Part shown: piece by piece, positions 61,101-64,000 of the stretch
Layout of the letters: each line of letters starts with the position of its first letter
Position numbering within the stretch: the first letter of the stretch is position 1
From: Mastigias papua
Lineage: Eukaryota > Cnidaria > Scyphozoa > Rhizostomeae > Mastigiidae
Direction: 5' to 3'
Length of the DNA: 64,000 nt
Assembly: GCA_964019165.1 (NCBI GenBank)
Contig: OZ025284.1
Span: 2,449,521 to 2,513,520, forward strand
The notes under the pieces: generated by a model
What the model was told of the DNA's origin: nothing
Databases searched by the model: none
Seen by the model: the letters and a program-made list of their open reading frames with translations, nothing else
Made by a program: the position numbers and the translations under genes

Positions 61101-63663
61101 GGACTAAAATTGTATATGGCAGGAGATATAAATTGAAAAGGCAAATAATAATGAAGGCACATAGAAAACAAAGATGCAGAGAAAAGTTGTGAAAAGACAG
61201 AGCAAATATTACAAAGACAGAATAGCCCAGACAGAGGTCAGTTAAGAAAGGAAGGAAAAAATCTTGGCAATGCACAGAGAGCTGAGGGTAATGAGAGTAC
61301 AAGTCAAAGGACAAAAGTAAAGGACAAGCTTCAAAGGGCAAAAGGTTAAGCGTCAAATGGCAGAGTATACTGGGAATAAAGTGTGGCCTATTTACCTTAA
61401 ATATTCATTTACAATCTTCTGGAAATCAAGCAAGAGCATGATCAACTGAGCAGCATGGCTAATGAGATCTCCATGGGAACCCTTGAGTGGTTGGCCATTA
61501 TCAACAACCTCTCCAATATCATGCTAAAAAATCAAACAACGATCTCACGAATGTTGCACTTGCATATTGCCGAAAACACTCGTACACCTGATAATCACTC
61601 TAGTTAACGGAGAACACCTGAACTTATTGGAAATTAATCAATAATCACTTGTCGCATGTATTGCTAGTGTAAATGCAATAAGGTAGTCACTCATACTATC
61701 AGGACCGTTAATGCAGCATGGGGCGTCACACCCCTGTATAAAAATGCTGTCGGAAAATAACCAAATATGGTCATTTTTATTGGTAAATCTTGTCAGTGAA
61801 CAATTTTTCTGCATTCTAGGAGCCCAGAAAGAATACTGAGGCACTGCGAAGAAGCAAATTGCCCATGAATTTATTACATTTACAGAATCAGATAATTTGC
61901 CGACAAATTGAACACAAAATACATAAAAAGTTCAGCAGATATTCTTCCATCATAGCGGCTATGTCAATATTGTTGGAAAATTGTAGTTCCTTCACTCCCA
62001 CAAAGGAGAATTTCTAGCAACGGGTATGCATTCTACAATGGTGAAGGCAGTTTATAATACACAAACGACCAAGGACAATCAGTATTAACTCCTACAACTC
62101 TTGTTTGGAAAGCGTTCTTTCTTGAAGAGGGCATCTCATAGCTTTGGCACTAAGTAGGCCTATACTATTGTATGTTAAACAGATGTCGTGTAATGTACTT
62201 TAAATCGTATAGCAAACACTAAGAGAGGGGGGTAAATGGAAGATGGTAATCTGATGGCATTACTCGTGGAAAAAACGATTTGATCTCAGTGTATATCTTC
62301 TCTAGGCGGCGTGATAATAGAATCATAAATGGTGATATAGTAATACAATTGGTACTGCCTATACACAGGAACATTTGCTACTATTTACGCCATAGCAGAG
62401 CTATAGCATACCCCTACCAATTAAAAAATTTTTTCTGAAGCAGATATGAATGGCCCTACGGGTAGATATGATGCTCGTGTACAATGCCATGGGTTTCCGT
62501 TATCGGTTTAGGGTGCATATTTTAATTCCTATCACCGAAAAGCGATAGGAATCGGAAATTCATAACAATGTGCAAGTGCTCCAATTACTTGTGGCAGACA
62601 TTATGAATCTTTTTGAAGTTTTGGCAAAAGCATTCATATCTCATCAATTCATTAAAAGTATTAAAAACAGCAAAGCAAAACATTCAAGTTTAAATTCTCT
62701 GAATATGAACATCAGGATTGTGAATACCTTATCACGTAACTGATTGCTAAGCAACTCGACTTTGAAACTCAAACGAGACAACAGCAGCAACAATAGGACA
62801 CCATCATAATCACCTGGAAAGTTATTTCCAACCGTCACAAAGACTTCAACGTAAAGCAACAATAAGTGAATGAATTAGCCAATGAATGAACAATAAAATT
62901 AAAGAGTGGACTAACAGATTTGCCAATGAGCAAGCTATCAAAATGACCGTCCAGTACTGTTGACTACAGGTGGTGATTACAATGATCAAAACACTTGTGA
63001 TGATTGGGAATGATTACGGTGATCGTGGTGATTATTTAAGACTGTTGATGATCACAATGATTGTACCACTTGTGATGATTCGCAATGATTACGATGATCG
63101 CGATAAATATTGCTGACTGGCAAAGAATATGAGGATACTGAAAATAATGATTATCGAAATGATGGAGATGATCGATGATGATTCATCATGATGGGAATTT
63201 ATGGCAATAAAAATCATATCTGATGATAAAATTAACCATCAGAACAAAATCACAAACAATCAGAAAATATTACACAAAAATCAACAACAAGAAATCACAA
63301 AAAACCACAAAAACTGCAACAAAATCACAGAATAATAGCAAAAGTCACATTAAAAGTAACAAAAAATCGCAAAAATCACAAAAAGTGCAAAAATCACAAA
63401 AAGTGCAAAAATCACAAAAAGTGCAAAAATCACAAAAAATTGCAAAAATCACAAAAATCCCGAACAATTTTCTACGAATGACACACCCCTTGGCTATGAT
63501 TGCCAACATTGCATTGTTACTGATAATGTAAGGTGACAGCATTTATGGTCATAATTCACTCACCTCCACGCCGTGAAAAATAATCCGGCATATAACATGT
63601 GAGCATCTTTACATGTTCATTCGCTTCTTGAACTTCATACTTACGCAATTCAAGCTCTATACT
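46155..63663 (-). CDS. DCTN1: Dynactin subunit 1 (p150-Glued), last 22 coding exons; 5' part outside window
   Basis: Largest dynactin subunit, which links dynein to cargo and microtubules. Exons 5'-3': 63663-63564, 62813-62728, 61523-61396, 60909-60795, 60606-60553, 59962-59831, 59205-59122, 58010-57957, 57647-57545, 57049-56950, 55976-55886, 55487-55359, 55084-55013, 54060-53990, 53082-52922, 52351-52278, 51136-51065, 50200-50072, 49377-49320, 48402-48311, 47091-46996, 46295-46155 (TGA 46157-46155). All are GT-AG and in phase: 713 residues, close to the 680 or so following the same point in human. Residues 1-33 (IELELRKYEV...MPDYF) match the intercoil-domain entry. KKIKRKMPQDEKG and LQEGEYDAEPPSK are further landmarks. 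The exons from 55487 to 52922 encode the second coiled coil (EYEETLDCLQADI...KKRLD). IKDSPVILAQ, KVVDITKRKP and the end LSFPV...YKIVLQPEEF match the C-terminal region. The CAP-Gly domain and first coiled coil lie off the right edge. Confidence 0.96.
48925..49012. repeat. Short tandem repeat of about 10 bp (GCCGAACAAA)
   Basis: Imperfect decamers of the type CCGAACAAAG recur about eight times in a DCTN1 intron (between exons 49320-49377 and 48311-48402). The tract is GC-richer than its surroundings. Confidence 0.75.
50435..50690 (-). repeat. tRNA-derived SINE, copy 2 (intact A and B boxes)
   Basis: On the minus strand the head reads like a tRNA. The A-box TGGCCAAGTGG is at 50678-50668 and the B-box GGTTCGAGCC at 50634-50625, 33 bases between them. 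About 190 bases of unrelated body follow, shared with 38937-39190. It sits in a DCTN1 intron in the sense orientation. The head does not fold into an obviously complete tRNA and the downstream body is shared with copy 1, so it is a SINE, not a tRNA gene. Confidence 0.85.
54650..54860. mobile_element. Hairpin (foldback) MITE-like element in a DCTN1 intron
   Basis: Arms of about 90 bases (near 54654-54744 and 54773-54860) are imperfect reverse complements: CTGTCAGGTCTA with TAGACCTGACGG, and AATTGACGAATCATCATGC with GCATGATGATTGGTCAATT. The loop is about 30 bases. There is no coding sequence; the two ORFs at 54626-54851 are the two strands of the hairpin. Confidence 0.8.
58262..58915. repeat. 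Irregular minisatellite in a DCTN1 intron
   Basis: About fifteen imperfect copies of a core resembling TTTTACTAGTAAATAAATGG followed by CA(T/C)TACAGAA. Spacing varies (about 30-60 bases) because units are truncated or lengthened. Located in the intron between exons 59122-59205 and 57957-58010. Confidence 0.85.
60134..60326. mobile_element. Hairpin (foldback) MITE-like element with TA ends
   Basis: An almost full-length palindrome of about 193 bases. The left end TACCAGAACTGCGACGAATA pairs with the right end ending GTCGCAATTCTGGTA, and a GACACATTTCATC block pairs with GATGAAATGTCTC. The inner TAAGCTAAGACA and TGTCTTAGCTTA pair around a short loop. It lies in a DCTN1 intron. Confidence 0.85.
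62384..62605 (+). repeat. Dispersed repeat, copy 2 (DCTN1 intron)
   Basis: Aligns with 28571-28815 in the same orientation; see that entry for shared blocks. It ends shortly before the exon at 62728-62813. Divergence between the copies is considerable. Confidence 0.65.
62985..63200. repeat. Low-complexity GATGATTA/CAATGATC-rich tract
   Basis: Imperfect, mixed repeats of TGATGATT, ACAATGAT and GATCG(T/A)GGTGAT in the DCTN1 intron just downstream of the 63564-63663 exon. No strict period is maintained. Confidence 0.6.
63369..63450. repeat. 18-bp tandem repeat, about 4.5 units
   Basis: The unit GCAAAAATCACAAAAAGT repeats head to tail, embedded in a longer A-rich tract (63222-63440) of related AAATCACA words. 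It is intronic to DCTN1. Confidence 0.9.
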
Positions 63664-63938
63664 CTAAACAATAAGAAAAAGCAGATGCCAAAACAAGGAT
63701 TCTTAAGAAAATAGATATAGATTACAAACAATAGCATACAACATATATATCACAAACATAAATGCACAAAACATATATACACAAATATGTATAGATATAT
63801 TTATATATATAGATACATTTAGATATATTCATCAAGATGGAAATTAATGGCAATAAAAATCATATCTTATGATAAAATTAACGATCAGAACAGAATCATC
63901 AACAAAAATCAAAAACCATAATCACTTTCCATATATAG

Positions 63939-64000
<62 letters not shown>
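63664..64000. other. DCTN1: DCTN1 intron up to the window edge, ending in a (TA)n array
   Basis: No exon recognised. The segment 63828-63895 partly repeats 63185-63250 (shared GGCAATAAAAATCATATCT and GATAAAATTAAC words). From about 63943 to the edge the sequence is a pure TA microsatellite that probably continues beyond the window. Confidence 0.8.

Noticed and set aside
63369..63450. CRISPR-like regular repeats
   Set aside because: Units are directly adjacent without unique spacers, A-rich, and lie in a eukaryotic intron: a simple tandem repeat.

Overview
This window is animal nuclear DNA, AT-rich, with many short exons separated by GT-AG introns, long TA microsatellites and abundant small mobile elements. 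The genes point to a metazoan, most likely an invertebrate: the C-terminal part of dynactin p150-Glued, a PCED1/FAM113-type PC-esterase, RNF170, ornithine aminotransferase and aspartate aminotransferase. I cannot name the species from sequence alone. No bacterial, organellar or viral gene was recognised.

Layout. (1) 663-4899, + strand: the 3' two-thirds of aspartate aminotransferase (GOT1-like), six exons; the 5' end lies off the left edge. (2) 8859-18516, - strand: a complete eight-exon ornithine aminotransferase (OAT). Its fourth intron carries a 3.4-kb near-perfect inverted-repeat element (11975-15369). (3) 21385-27029, - strand: a second, head-to-tail copy of OAT exons 2-8. Every splice site and reading frame is intact, but the exon for the N-terminal half is missing. 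(4) 29458-30213, + strand: RNF170, an ER-membrane RING ubiquitin ligase, as one uninterrupted ORF. (5) 35257-43866, - strand: a PC-esterase gene of PCED1 type whose 3.3-kb last exon adds about 1,100 residues of low-complexity tail. (6) 46155-63663, - strand: the last 22 coding exons of DCTN1; the CAP-Gly end lies beyond the right edge.

Between and inside the genes are at least six elements built on inverted repeats (10280-10461, 11975-15369, 28321-29060, 30706-31125, 54650-54860, 60134-60326). There are also two copies of a tRNA-derived SINE, two pairs of other dispersed repeats, a 66-bp tandem array at the OAT duplication breakpoint, an irregular minisatellite in a DCTN1 intron, and several TA or TATG microsatellites.

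The genes do not form an operon-like system. GOT1 and OAT are both PLP enzymes of amino-acid metabolism, linked through glutamate and 2-oxoglutarate, and they lie tail to tail; I see no evidence that this neighbourhood is functional. The most unusual points are the exon-less but frame-preserved OAT half-copy, the large palindromic element carrying mirrored copies of a transposon-like coding segment, and the very long tail on the PC-esterase.
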